DNA of 64,000 bases from Ectopseudomonas toyotomiensis (GCF_900115695.1 NZ_FOXK01000010.1:152025-216024), one strand, 5' to 3'. Counted from the first letter of the stretch, positions 1 through 8,950 are shown. Notes: generated from the letters alone by a model not told the origin. Numbers and translations are program-made.

Positions 1-237
1 TGGGTCGTTCTCCAGAAACGAATCACAGATGAACCAACTGAGAAACGCCAGTGGCTTGATGAGCTGTGTCTTGCCTGAACCATTGGCTCCAACCACCGCT
101 ATGACTTTGTTCAGCCTGCTGCCATCAGCCAGGTCGATATCGAAGCCGGAGGGGGTGGGTTTCTTGCCGAGGGTGAAGTCGACTTCGGTTTCGCCAGCAA
201 AGCTGTAGAAGTTCGAGATACGCATGGATTTGATCAT
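1..237 (-). CDS. AAA-family ATPase, N-terminal part (cut by window edge)
   Basis: The first 79 residues of an ATP-binding protein that continues beyond the window. It opens with a short beta-strand segment typical of SMC/RecF-like AAA proteins (IKSMRISNFYSF), then has a Walker A motif GANGSGKT at about residues 50-57. Stand-alone ATPases of this kind are often found inside or next to type I restriction loci, and this gene lies downstream of hsdR on the same strand. The ATG at 235-237 is the only good start; the ribosome site is weak. The substrate cannot be told from the fragment. Confidence 0.8.
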   Translation of the reverse strand, partial: MIKSMRISNFYSFAGETEVDFTLGKKPTPSGFDIDLADGSRLNKVIAVVGANGSGKTQLIKPLAFLSWFICDSFLENDP

Positions 238-319
238 ATTCTTTAACTTCTAACGAAATTTTGTTGATTCTTGGCTTTAAATGGCTTTTTGGCAAGCGCA
301 AAAGTAGAGATGCCTTAGC

Positions 320-400
320 CTGTCGATGCGGGCGGGTTGCGCTTCGTGCTCCCACAGCGGGGAGCTGTGCGGCCGGGAGCCGGATGGGTTCATCGACAGG
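320..400. repeat. Nested inverted repeat
   Basis: CCTGTCGATG at 320-329 is repeated inverted and without mismatch at 391-400. The interval contains a second hairpin, GCTCCC/GGGGAGC. It lies between the secreted-protein gene and the AAA ATPase gene, so the RNA of that operon would carry it. Confidence 0.6.
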
Positions 401-411
401 CCGCTAGCTGT

Positions 412-472
412 GAGCCGATTAGCTGGTTCATTCGGCTCATTGGGTGAGCCAGTTGTGTGGGCTAATCGGCTC
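412..472. repeat. Nested inverted repeat (12-bp perfect arms)
   Basis: GAGCCGATTAGC at 412-423 pairs perfectly with GCTAATCGGCTC at 461-472, and GGCTCA/TGAGCC at 434-450 forms an inner hairpin. Together with the structure at 320-400 it fills the gap upstream of the AAA gene. No T-run follows, so it does not look like a simple terminator. Confidence 0.65.
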
Positions 473-483
473 TGCGTTTCGTT

Positions 484-1143
484 TCAGCAGCCGGGTACAC
501 GTAGCTGCTGGCCAACCGTGACGGCCGTGACCTGAACAGTGTTGAGGGCTTGCCGGGCAATCGGGTCGAACTGGCGGTTGCAGTTGAACTGGCCATCCAT
601 AACCCAATCCTCGCCCATGGTTTTGATCATCTGGTTACGCCAGATATCGGCGGCCTCAATGGCAGCGTCCTCAACCTGCACGGCTTCCAGCAGCACTTCC
701 ATAAAATCGACAGCGCGCGGGCCTTCCCAGTGGCCGTAAACGGATGGGTCGTATGAGTTTCCGCAACCGCTCAGGCAATCGGCGTGGTAGCTCAAGCCGC
801 CGCCAGAGGCTTGTTCGAAAGCACCGAAAGTCAGGGGTTGGCCAGGGGCCGGAGCATAGTCGCCAACGAATTGGGTCAGGTCGGCTTGGCATTGGGGGGT
901 TAGTTCCAGGCGCAACGCACTGACGGTGTCCTCAGTAATGGTGGCGGTGATGTTGCAGCCCTGAACGCGGAACTTGTGCTCGTCGCCAAAGGACTCGCGA
1001 GGGATGCCCGCAATGGACTCGAAGTAGCGCTGGTTGGTGCCGAGCATTTCACCGTTGAATACTTCGGCCACGGTGCCTGCCTGGGCCAGTGAGCAGGCAC
1101 CGAGCAGCGCGCTGCCAATTAGGGTTTGGGGGAGCTTTTGCAT
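484..1143 (-). CDS. Secreted protein of unknown function
   Basis: A 219-residue protein with a clear signal peptide (positively charged start, hydrophobic stretch, cleavage near SLAQA at about residue 22). The mature part has several cysteines, including a CLSGCG pair and a final GC, suggesting disulfides in the periplasm. I do not recognise the family. A good ribosome site (AAGGAAG) precedes the ATG. It starts 21 bases after the hsdR stop on the same strand, so it is probably co-transcribed with hsdR, although an exported protein is not a usual part of a restriction system. Confidence 0.8.
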   Translation of the reverse strand: MQKLPQTLIGSALLGACSLAQAGTVAEVFNGEMLGTNQRYFESIAGIPRESFGDEHKFRVQGCNITATITEDTVSALRLELTPQCQADLTQFVGDYAPAPGQPLTFGAFEQASGGGLSYHADCLSGCGNSYDPSVYGHWEGPRAVDFMEVLLEAVQVEDAAIEAADIWRNQMIKTMGEDWVMDGQFNCNRQFDPIARQALNTVQVTAVTVGQQLRVPGC

Positions 1144-1164
1144 TGGGACTTCCTTGCCGTTGGG

Positions 1165-4100
1165 TTAGCTGGCCTGAGGCCAGAGATGTTGGTTGAGCGT
1201 GTCCAGTACTGTATCCAGGTTGCCGCCTAGGTTGCGATCCAGTGCTTTGAGGCCGCCATCGTTCCGGAAGGCGTCATTGACCTGCTGCGGGTCGATGACC
1301 ACTTCATGCACCAGTTGCTTGGCCAGGCGATCCAGCCATTTGCGTTGCACGGGTGTCCAGGGTTGCTGGGCGTAGATGGTCTGCATGGCCTTGGCTACGC
1401 GTTGATCGAAGGGCAGCAGGGCTTCGCCGATGGCCGCCTGGCGAATGTAGCCGATGATGCTGGCGGCGATTTCCTGGTTGGTCTGGTTGCGCCAGGCGCT
1501 TTTAAGGCTGGCTTCGCTAAAGCCGTGCTGGTCGAGCAGCAGGCGGACTTCGCGCAGTTGTTCGCGGGTCAGATCCTTGGGGCGGTTGACCACAACGCCA
1601 AGGGCCGCAGATTGGTTGAGCTGGCTGCGAATAAAGTCGTTAAAGCTTTCCAGGTAGTCAGCCGGTTTCTGGTTTTGTCCGTAGTTTTGCTCGCGCAGCA
1701 GCAGTTCGTCGCTGTGGGTGGAGATAACCGGGTAGTTCTCCGAACCGAGCAGGGCGCTGACGGCAGCGAGCTGGTTGAGCAACTGGCTGTGTTGGCGGAC
1801 GAAGTTGGCCGCTTGCTGCGGGCCAAGGTCGTGCAGGTGTTTATGTAATTGGGCCGGCTCAACGCCCCACACCTCTTGAAGCTCATCGAGCTTTTTCTTC
1901 AGCGTGGGTTTGTCCTCGGCCTTGTGCTGGGCCTTGCGCAGGATGCGCATGACTCGCTGGCTCAGCTGGTCGAGCACGTCATGGGCGTGGCTGCTGTCGT
2001 CCTGGCTGCCAGGGGCATCATGGCTGGCTCCGCTGGTGAGTTCGCTGACCAGTTGCTCCAGGCTGATGTTGGGGTTCTTCACCAGCGGCTTCATGGTGTC
2101 GACCGCTTCCAGGCTGGCGTAAAGATCGACGGGATCAAAGATGCGGAATACGGTTTTGCCGATGTCGTCGCAGCGACGGGTGGCGCGGCCTTTCATCTGC
2201 TCGTAGAGGATGCGCGAACGTACGCGACGCATGAACACCAGGTTGCAGATTTTCGGCACGTCGATACCGGTGGTGAGCAGGTCGACGGTGATGGCGATAT
2301 TGGGGTTGGGCTCGTTCTTGTAGCGGCGAATAAGCTGCTCAACCTTGTCGCTTTGCCCGGTGATGATGCGCACGGCCGCTTCGTTGTATTGCTCGCCGTA
2401 GGCCTCTTTGAACGCTTCGTCGAGCAGGTTCTTGACCCGTTCGGCATGGGCCTGATTGACGCAGAAGATCATGGTCTTCTCGTCGCCAAACGGGTCCAGT
2501 TCCTTGGCCAACTCATCACAGATGACCTTGTCGAAGGCCGGGGTGATCACGCGGCGATTGAACGACTCGATGTTGAAGTTGAGTTCATCCTCCAGCTCGG
2601 CTACGTCGACTTCGCCGGTCTGGGTGTTGATGACGCTGACCGACTCGCCTTTCTCGAAGCGGATACCGTGCTTGCTGAGCTGGGTTTCATAGCGGATCGG
2701 TGGTTCGTGATCCACCAGCCAGTCGTCGGCCACTGCTTCGCGGTAGCTGTAGGTGAATACCGGTTTGCCGAAAATTTCGCTGGTGTGCTTGGCCGGGGTG
2801 GCGGTGAGGCCGATGCGGCAGGCGTCGAAGTGGTCGAGCACGCGGCGGTATTGCGAGAGGTACTGGCTGTGATCGCGCACAGCCAACTCGCCTTCGGTCA
2901 TCTCCTGATCGAGGGTGTAACCCCGGTGGGCTTCGTCCACGATGATGCAGTCGAACTCGCCCACGGGAGGTGGGTTATCCGAGCGGAAGATGCGGCTGAC
3001 CATGGCTTGCACGGTAGCGACCTGGACGCGGGTTTCCGCCTCGGCGGCCATATCGCCCAGCTCTTTGATGTCGTAGATCTGCGCCAGGGTGTGATTCTGC
3101 TCAAGCGTGGTGTCGTTGAACGAGTCAATGGCTTGCTGGCCGAGGGCGCTGCGATCAACCAAAAACAGGATGCGCTTGAAGCGTTCGGCCTTCAGGAATC
3201 GGTACATCAGGCCAATGATGGTGCGGGTTTTACCGGTGCCGGTGGCCATGGCCAGTAGGCAGTCACGCTGATTGTTGGCCAGGGCCTGCTCCACGGCCTG
3301 GATGGCTTTCTCCTGGTAGTCGCGCAGCTTGAGGTAGGAGAAGCCTTCGGCCTTGAGCTTGGCCTCGGCGTCTGCCTGGCTGCGTTTGAGCAGGTCGAGC
3401 AGGTCATTCGGGGTGTGGAAGTCAGGCAGCGGCCTGCGCGTGTTGGCCGGGCTACGTAGGTCACGGAACCAGGTTCCGGACTGTTCGGCGAGCTGCTTGA
3501 TAAAGGGCCGGCCGTTGCAGGCAAAGGCAAAGGGCACGCGGAAGTGACCACCCTGGCCATCGTTCCAGGGCTGCGTCTGACCCGCCAGCAGCCAGGGCTG
3601 TTGATGCTCGGCCGCCAAGTTGAACTCGCGGGCATAGCGCTCGGCTTGGGGGATGCGGTCGGCGATATTGATGCGCTTACGCTTGGCTTCAACGATGGCG
3701 ATGGGCGTGAGACCGGCGAACAGTACGTAGTCGGCGCATGCTTTGGGGCTGCTGGTGGGCCACTCGGCGATGGCCTTGTTCTTGCCCTTCTCCGGGCGCG
3801 CTCCCTTGCCGTAGGTGAGGTCGAGAGAGTCGGCTTCCCAGCCGGCGTCGATCAACTGCTGGTCGATCAGGATGCGGGTGAGGTCCTCGGATAGATCGAA
3901 GCTGCTGCTGGCCTGCTGAGTCAGCTTGGCGACCTGTTGGCTGGCTTGTGGCTGGGCCGCCAGTTGTTGCTGCAGGGCTTTGAGGCTTTTTTCGTGCTCA
4001 CTGCGCAGCTTTTGCAACGCGGCTTCGTGTTCGGCTGCTAGCTGCTTATGGCTGCGTGATTCGGCATCCATTTGCTCGGCAAGCACGGCGTATTCTTCAG

Positions 4101-4641
4101 CCTCCTGCTTGAGTAGGTCGGCCAGCTTCTGGTTGCTCTCCAGTTGCTGGCTGGACTCGCTGAGCTGCGTCTTGAGCTGTTCGATCTGGCTTTGCAGATC
4201 GCGCAGCGGTGCGCTGGGATCTGCGGGGGTGACGAAGGGGCCAGGTTTGAACGCATGAGCGTTCTTGCCAAACGACTGGTGATACCAGATGGCCAGAGCG
4301 CGGGCGACCTTCAGACCATCCATGGCCTCGCGATGCTGGGTGCGGAACTCGTGAGTGGCCCTGTTGCCCTCGACGCGCAGGGTGTGAAACAGGCTGCGGA
4401 TGTTCTGATCCAGCTGGATCTCGCGGCTGAGCTTGTAGAGCAGGTCGGACTGGGTGGTGGTGGCATCGAACTCGATACCGGCACGGCTGGCCAAGTCCTG
4501 AGCCAGCGCTTCGCCGAGTTGGCGCAGTTTGATCAGTGTGGTGTTGGGATCGCTGGCGAAGACCTGCTCGGCTGTGCTCGCAAGCTGCAGGAAAACGGGG
4601 TCGTGCTCCTGGAGAAAGGCAAAGTTACTGCTGGCCGCCAT
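1165..4641 (-). CDS. hsdR: Type I restriction enzyme subunit R (HsdR)
   Basis: About 1158 residues. The N-terminal domain is of the DUF4145 kind, then a glutamine-rich coiled coil (roughly residues 130-240), then the HSDR_N nuclease with a PD-(D/E)xK pattern (IVEAKRK near residue 320). The SF2 helicase motor has Walker A MATGTGKT near 470 and DEAH near 568. The EcoEI-type C-terminal domain follows. HsdR gives ATP-driven translocation and cleavage to a type I complex. I chose the start at 4641, preceded by AAGGATCG; an upstream in-frame start at 4752 has unlikely sequence. No hsdM or hsdS is present in the window, so partner subunits must lie left of it or be missing. Confidence 0.93.
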   Translation of the reverse strand: MAASSNFAFLQEHDPVFLQLASTAEQVFASDPNTTLIKLRQLGEALAQDLASRAGIEFDATTTQSDLLYKLSREIQLDQNIRSLFHTLRVEGNRATHEFRTQHREAMDGLKVARALAIWYHQSFGKNAHAFKPGPFVTPADPSAPLRDLQSQIEQLKTQLSESSQQLESNQKLADLLKQEAEEYAVLAEQMDAESRSHKQLAAEHEAALQKLRSEHEKSLKALQQQLAAQPQASQQVAKLTQQASSSFDLSEDLTRILIDQQLIDAGWEADSLDLTYGKGARPEKGKNKAIAEWPTSSPKACADYVLFAGLTPIAIVEAKRKRINIADRIPQAERYAREFNLAAEHQQPWLLAGQTQPWNDGQGGHFRVPFAFACNGRPFIKQLAEQSGTWFRDLRSPANTRRPLPDFHTPNDLLDLLKRSQADAEAKLKAEGFSYLKLRDYQEKAIQAVEQALANNQRDCLLAMATGTGKTRTIIGLMYRFLKAERFKRILFLVDRSALGQQAIDSFNDTTLEQNHTLAQIYDIKELGDMAAEAETRVQVATVQAMVSRIFRSDNPPPVGEFDCIIVDEAHRGYTLDQEMTEGELAVRDHSQYLSQYRRVLDHFDACRIGLTATPAKHTSEIFGKPVFTYSYREAVADDWLVDHEPPIRYETQLSKHGIRFEKGESVSVINTQTGEVDVAELEDELNFNIESFNRRVITPAFDKVICDELAKELDPFGDEKTMIFCVNQAHAERVKNLLDEAFKEAYGEQYNEAAVRIITGQSDKVEQLIRRYKNEPNPNIAITVDLLTTGIDVPKICNLVFMRRVRSRILYEQMKGRATRRCDDIGKTVFRIFDPVDLYASLEAVDTMKPLVKNPNISLEQLVSELTSGASHDAPGSQDDSSHAHDVLDQLSQRVMRILRKAQHKAEDKPTLKKKLDELQEVWGVEPAQLHKHLHDLGPQQAANFVRQHSQLLNQLAAVSALLGSENYPVISTHSDELLLREQNYGQNQKPADYLESFNDFIRSQLNQSAALGVVVNRPKDLTREQLREVRLLLDQHGFSEASLKSAWRNQTNQEIAASIIGYIRQAAIGEALLPFDQRVAKAMQTIYAQQPWTPVQRKWLDRLAKQLVHEVVIDPQQVNDAFRNDGGLKALDRNLGGNLDTVLDTLNQHLWPQAS

Positions 4642-5178
4642 GATCGATCCTTCGGTTGCGTTCCCACTTAATAAGCCCTGTATGGCTTTATCGTGCGTAA
4701 GTGATGGCAGCTTAACCAAGATGAGCCGAGTTTGACCATGGCATCGAGCCACTCGGTGACCCAGTGCGTATCGGCTAGCTGGCCGGACAGCTAACCGTCA
4801 ATGCAAGACCATCCAGAGAACCTCCAGCCTGATCGTAGTTTGGCGTGTTAGGCACGCTTCAGAGCCAGTGCTGGCGCAGGTTTGCGGTGTAGGCGGCACG
4901 CAGACGCATTGATTGGGTGCCGTCTCCAACCCCCGTGCAGACTGCTTTCCAGGCCAACGAAGTGCCGCCTCCTTTTATCTTGCCCTCCGCTTTTTCCGTG
5001 CCTTTGTGCGCCTGAGCAGGGTAATCAGGTTGGGGGATAATAAGGACCTCGACGTCGCTGGGCGGCAGCCGAGGGCAGACGTATCTGCAGCTCCGCGCTG
5101 CTTGAATGCGCAGGCTGAGCATACGCTATCGACATCATGATCGACGCGATAATGGACAGCTCATCGACATGAGCCCGG
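4642..5178. other. Gene-free stretch between hsdR and the ICE relic
   Basis: Contains the presumed hsdR promoter. Short open frames here have no recognisable family, and the sequence lacks clear repeats. It likely spans the junction between the restriction locus and the decayed conjugative element. Confidence 0.5.
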
Positions 5179-5683
5179 TCAGAAGAGCTGCACCCGAACA
5201 ATCATCCCTTCGACCGACACTGTGCCGAAGTAGCGACTGTTGAATCACTTCGGGTTTGTGCTGCTGAGCAGGAGCCGTTCCTCTCCAACTAGGCGCCGGT
5301 AGGTGTGCCAGGCTGGCAACGCGCGACCCTGTCGACCTCTGTGCAAGAGCCCGGCAACTAGGACGCCATTGATGCGCACCCATCAGGCCCTCTTGCATAC
5401 ACCTGTGCTGCGGCACCATCGCCGCAGACAACTGTGCGGTCGCCAGCGGGTGGCCGTGCTGCGCAACCATTGCATTGCCTCTGGAGGTAGGTGAACCAGC
5501 ATCAGATCGCCAGGCGCCAGTGAATTGGCCGGCGAAGTGCGATACCAGCCGACGGGCACGCTGTCGGACGCGTTGTAGACCAACTGCGGTGGCGACGTTA
5601 TGAGCGCCGCCCAACCCAGGGCGAATATGCTGCCTGCGGGCAGTGTCAGCGGTCGTCATGCCTGGTGAGTCCCCCGGCGTCAT
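5179..5683 (-). pseudogene. traF: Conjugal transfer peptidase TraF, broken
   Basis: Read across frames, the minus strand encodes an S26-type plasmid transfer peptidase: a hydrophobic N-terminus, then the signature YNASDSVPVGWYR (containing the nucleophile serine), GDLMLVHLPPEA, and a C-terminal part with NGVLVAGLLHRGRQGR and RYFGTVSVEGMIVRVQLF. TraF matures pilin and helps mating-pair formation. The frame changes at least twice, and a TGA stands in the conserved segment between TNPK and FNSRYFG. The order parA-RHH-traF on one strand matches Tn4371-type elements. Non-functional. Confidence 0.75.
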
Positions 5684-5913
5684 GACGTGGCCTGCTGCTT
5701 CAGCACTTCGCGCTGCATTTCCGCCGTGGTCACGCCGCGGTCGAAGGCCGCCAGCTTGATGCGTGTGCGCAGTGCTGGCGTCACGTCCAGCGTCAGCCTT
5801 GCGCTTTAGCGCTCGGCCTTGCCATGGTCGATGGCGGCGTCCTGGCGTACCCAGGCTTCGGCCTGTGGATCGGCCAGCGGACGTGCACCGATACCGATGC
5901 GCTTGCCGCTCAT
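5680..5913 (-). pseudogene. Small ribbon-helix-helix partition/transfer protein, nonsense-mutated
   Basis: Seventy-eight codons beginning MSGKRIGIGARPLADPQAEA and, after an in-frame TAA at 5806-5808, continuing SARLTLDVTPALRTRIKLAA, a ribbon-helix-helix style DNA-binding segment. Its ATG overlaps the parA stop (ATGA) and its stop overlaps the traF start, the tight coupling expected of an ICE or plasmid operon. Only the internal stop codon breaks it, so decay looks recent. Confidence 0.7.
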
Positions 5914-6548
5914 GGCGACCACCTCAGCAGCTCGTCGACCAGGCTGCTGACCTCGCGTGCGGCGGCGCCGTCCGGGGCCAGTTCACGTGCCAGGCGACCG
6001 GCTGCCACGCTCTCGGCGAAGACGATGCGCTGGCGTACTTCGGCTTGCAGTGCTGGTAGCGGTTGGTCGGCCAAGGCGCCGCGTGCTTGGCGGCCGATCA
6101 CCGTGGTGCTGACGCGGCGGTTGATGGCGAACGCTGCGCGCAGCGTCAGCCTGGACACCTGTGCATCGCGGATCAGGTTGACCATCTCCGCGCTGGCCCA
6201 CAGGTCGTAGGGGCTGGGCTGCACCGGGATCAACACGCGATCTGCCGCCAGCAACGCCGAGCGGGCGAGGGCGGCGATGCACGGTGATCAGTCGATGATC
6301 ACATGATCGGCACGACGAGCCAGCTCCGGTGCCTCCTGGTGCAGCGTCTCGCGCGCCAGGCCTACGGCGCTGAACAGCCTGGGCAAGCCCTGCTGGCTGC
6401 GCCGCTGCGTCCAGTCCAGTGCTGAGCCCTGCGGGTCGGCATCGAGCAGGATGACGTTCTGCCCGCGCAGGGCCAGTTCGCCGGCGATATGGGTGGCCAG
6501 GGTGGTCTTGCCCACCCCACCTTTCTGGTTGAGCAGGGCGACGATCAT
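5910..6548 (-). pseudogene. parA: ParA-family partition ATPase, interrupted by one stop codon
   Basis: A 212-codon ParA/Soj-like gene. It begins with the deviant Walker A KGGVGKTT at residues 10-17, followed by LLDADPQGSALDW. An in-frame TGA at 6288-6290 follows VIID where family members read IDGPP. The same frame then resumes with IAALARSALLAADRVLIPVQ and continues to the natural end. ParA proteins move or stabilise plasmids and integrative elements. A shortened N-terminal product of 86 residues could still be made but lacks most of the fold. Confidence 0.8.
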
Positions 6549-6688
6549 GGCCGTTTCTCCCCGGCCAAACAGCCCCGATCAGGAGCTGTCCACAGCAGGG
6601 GCCTCCCCAATAACAAGTTAGAGCTTTTAAGTTAGTTAAGTTAAGGGAGGCTGGAAGCCCCGCCAGCCGTGGCCTGCAGCGGAGTTCG

Positions 6689-6751
6689 TGCGCCTAATAG
6701 CACGAGAGTGATGCGCCTGATAGCACGTGTCGGCGTGCGCCTGATAGCACG
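6689..6751. repeat. Three iteron-like direct repeats
   Basis: Three copies of TGCGCCTRATAGCACG start at 6689, 6712 and 6736, spaced 23 and 24 bp, all in one orientation. They lie upstream of parA. Regularly spaced copies about two helical turns apart are what replication-initiator or partition-protein binding sites look like. No initiator gene can be read nearby. Confidence 0.6.
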
Positions 6752-7229
6752 ACTGAATTCACAGCTTTTCCAGAAGATATCCCCGTGCCGTTGACGGCAC
6801 GCGCCGGAGATCCGCTCGCCTGGGGTGCAAGCGCTACGATGTTTCAGCGGTTTTCTAGGCATGGGTTGGCGCCAATCCTGGAGCTGGGTGCGGGCAGGCT
6901 CGAGATAACTGCGCTCAGGATAGGCGTCACGATCTGCGGCGCATCGTCCTCGTGCTGGAGTTAGCGCCGATGGCCGCCCTCCGGGCCTGTGCGCGTTTGC
7001 TGGGAACGGCCCAGAAGCGCGTTGAAACGCTTCAGATGACTTGGGAAGGGGCGCATGAGGTAAGGCGGCTGGAGCGTTCTAAGAGGCTCTGGAGGCGTTT
7101 CTGGCCGCTGTCGTTGAGCGGGACTCAAAGGTGAACAGACGGGCCTCATTGGTAGACCCTGGCCTGTTCGTGTGCGAGCTCGCGTCTCGCAGTCTCGCCC
7201 GCGGCGAGTTTGGCTGCAGTCTCCGATTA

Positions 7230-7345
7230 CGGTTTTCTGCAAAACCGGACAACCGCATCGGCGGATTTCTGTAAATCCGTAAAAGCGTAAATCCGCGTCC
7301 TCACAAATCCGTAAATCCGTGGATACGGATCGACGGATTTGGGCA
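7230..7345. repeat. Paired palindromes and AAATCCG repeats
   Basis: Two related palindromes, CGGTTTTCTGCAAAACCG (7230-7247) and CGGATTTCTGTAAATCCG (7262-7279), lie 32 bp apart. AAATCCG then recurs at 7273, 7289, 7305 and 7313, with the reverse form CGGATTT at 7264 and 7334. The arrangement suggests an operator or partition site of the former element. No gene is readable between 6549 and 7490. Confidence 0.55.
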
Positions 7346-7482
7346 AAAACGTAAGACCGTAACAGTCTCAATCAGCAGGGGAGACAACGCGCCTGCTGCA
7401 GGCTGAAAGCCGGGCGCGCGCCCCTTTGCATCAGTCTCAGCCTTCCGGGTGGGGCGCGCGGGTGGCCGGCAGGACAGGGGCG

Positions 7483-7516
7483 CAAAAAACAAGGCACCAG
7501 GTCGCCCCGGTGCCTT
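7483..7516 (-). terminator. Rho-independent terminator of ardA
   Basis: On the minus strand AAGGCACC and GGTGCCTT form a perfect 8-bp stem, followed by GTTTTTTG. It lies 9 bases past the ardA stop codon. Confidence 0.85.
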
Positions 7517-7524
7517 CCGCGGGT

Positions 7525-8037
7525 TTAGCGATTCCAGAACACATGCATCTGCTCGAAGCCGGTCTCCAGGGTGAACAGGTCGCCGCTGTACTCCATATCG
7601 CGGGCCATGGCGCGGTAGTCGATGTACATGGCCAGGTGCTGCGGAATGCTGGTGGTTTCCTCGGTCAGTTCCTGGGCGTAGTCGGCCAGCGAGCTATAGC
7701 AGCCGCAGTAGTCTTCCTCAGCCACCTTGCGCGCCTGTTCCAGGTCGTTGAAGTGAGCGAGCAGGGCGCCGCCGAATTCGGGGTACTCCTCGATGAAACA
7801 CGCAATCTCATGGGCGCTCTCGAGGCCTTGGTACTCGCCGAGGCGGTAGCCGTCGAAGCCCTCGAAGTCGTGGATGGCATACTCCTCCGCACCCTCGACC
7901 GGTGAGGCTGCCAGCATGGCACTGACCTGTGCCTGGATGTCGTCCAGCTCCAGGGTGGCATCGATCCAGACGCCATGCAGGTGACCGGCGTTGTAGGCGG
8001 CCAGGTCGGCAACGTAGATCCTGATTTCTTCGCTCAT
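7525..8037 (-). CDS. ardA: Antirestriction protein ArdA
   Basis: A 170-residue, strongly acidic protein with the ArdA pattern: IRIYVADLAAYNAGHLHGVW at the N-terminus, then the segments EYAIHDFEGF and ACFIEEYP. ArdA mimics B-form DNA and blocks type I restriction complexes, protecting conjugative DNA on entry. The start at 8037 is preceded by AAGGAGCG; an upstream extension of the frame is not protein-like. Unlike the traF-RHH-parA genes beside it, this gene is intact. It lies 2.9 kb from hsdR, its natural type of target. Confidence 0.9.
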   Translation of the reverse strand: MSEEIRIYVADLAAYNAGHLHGVWIDATLELDDIQAQVSAMLAASPVEGAEEYAIHDFEGFDGYRLGEYQGLESAHEIACFIEEYPEFGGALLAHFNDLEQARKVAEEDYCGCYSSLADYAQELTEETTSIPQHLAMYIDYRAMARDMEYSGDLFTLETGFEQMHVFWNR

Positions 8038-8120
8038 GGCTTTCGCTCCTTCGTCTTCAGGGTTCTGCGCTTGCGCTGCGCATGAACCCCTGCCGACTAG
8101 GGCGACTAAGGCGGTCGTGA

Positions 8121-8194
8121 AAAAATCAGGAAAAATCGCGGAGGCTCCACCCAGCGCAGCGGCCGGGTGGAAACCGTCTATTTTTCTTGATTTT
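8121..8194. repeat. Imperfect inverted repeat upstream of ardA
   Basis: AAAAATCAGGAAAAAT at 8121-8136 is matched in inverted form by ATTTTTCTTGATTTT(G) at 8180-8195 (14 of 16 positions). The rest of the 370-bp gap between ardA and the Nudix gene shows nothing else. Confidence 0.45.
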
Positions 8195-8407
8195 GAGGGG
8201 GCAAGAACCCCTGCCTTGGAAAGGGAGAACGTCACCACGGGTGGTGATAGCAACGTGTTTCGTCAGTTGGCAGTTGGCACTTGGCCGGAGCCGGCCAAAA
8301 GCGGTCGTTCGACACCGTCAAATTTCAACCCAAAGCTGTCGCTGGAAATCTAAAGAAACTCTTTCAGCCAACCTGCAGTTAAGCGCTACGAATTTGCTAA
8401 AAAACTT

Positions 8408-8950
8408 CTATATTCCGGACACTTTATTTGGCTGCAACAAATCAGATGCCACTTTTTTCAACATGAAAGTCTCACGCTGAATGGACTGTCCCATTGAGGT
8501 TTCTTGGCGCTGCATGACGGCCAGGTTGTGTGTAATGGCTTCATGAAGATCAATCCAAACGGGACGCATGCCGTTGGCGATCTCATGGCTTTCCATCCTA
8601 ACCGGCTGCAATTGCGGGGCTACTTCGCATTGGTAGAAGTGCGAGGTCATGTGCATCAGGTCGTACTGCGGCTTCCAATAGGGCCGGTACTCTTCGATGT
8701 ACCCAAAGTTCTGAACGATTCGAATGTCGCGTGCACCAGTCTCCTCCTCAAGCTCGCGGGTGAGGCCAGCAATGACGTCTTCGCCGGCATCGAGACCGCC
8801 ACCGGGGAAGCTGAAGTCGTTGTATCGCTCAGTGAACAACAACAGGATCTGTTCATCACGAAGCACGATGCCGCGAGCGGCATGGCGGCGAAAGACTCTG
8901 CCCTGGGTAGATTTGAGTTCGGGGTGGATCAGTTCGGTAATCAGCTGCAT
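8408..8950 (-). CDS. Nudix hydrolase
   Basis: A 180-residue protein with a complete Nudix box (G-x5-E-x7-RE-x2-EE-x-G) in GGLDAGEDVIAGLTRELEEE at about residues 51-70. Nudix enzymes hydrolyse nucleoside diphosphates linked to another group with the help of metal ions; the substrate cannot be read from sequence. The sequence before the ATG has no strong ribosome site. Gene stands alone between the ICE relic and the stress-protein cluster. Confidence 0.85.
   Translation of the reverse strand: MQLITELIHPELKSTQGRVFRRHAARGIVLRDEQILLLFTERYNDFSFPGGGLDAGEDVIAGLTRELEEETGARDIRIVQNFGYIEEYRPYWKPQYDLMHMTSHFYQCEVAPQLQPVRMESHEIANGMRPVWIDLHEAITHNLAVMQRQETSMGQSIQRETFMLKKVASDLLQPNKVSGI

Noticed and set aside
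1849..3258. 469-codon plus-strand frame inside hsdR
   Set aside because: Antisense to conserved helicase motifs of HsdR; no domain.
4859..5122. 87-codon minus-strand frame before traF
   Set aside because: No family, no ribosome site, low-complexity; may be a scrap of the element but cannot be supported.
6641..6862. 73-codon minus-strand frame, considered as the end of a replication initiator
   Set aside because: It runs through the iterons and no initiator motif could be recognised.
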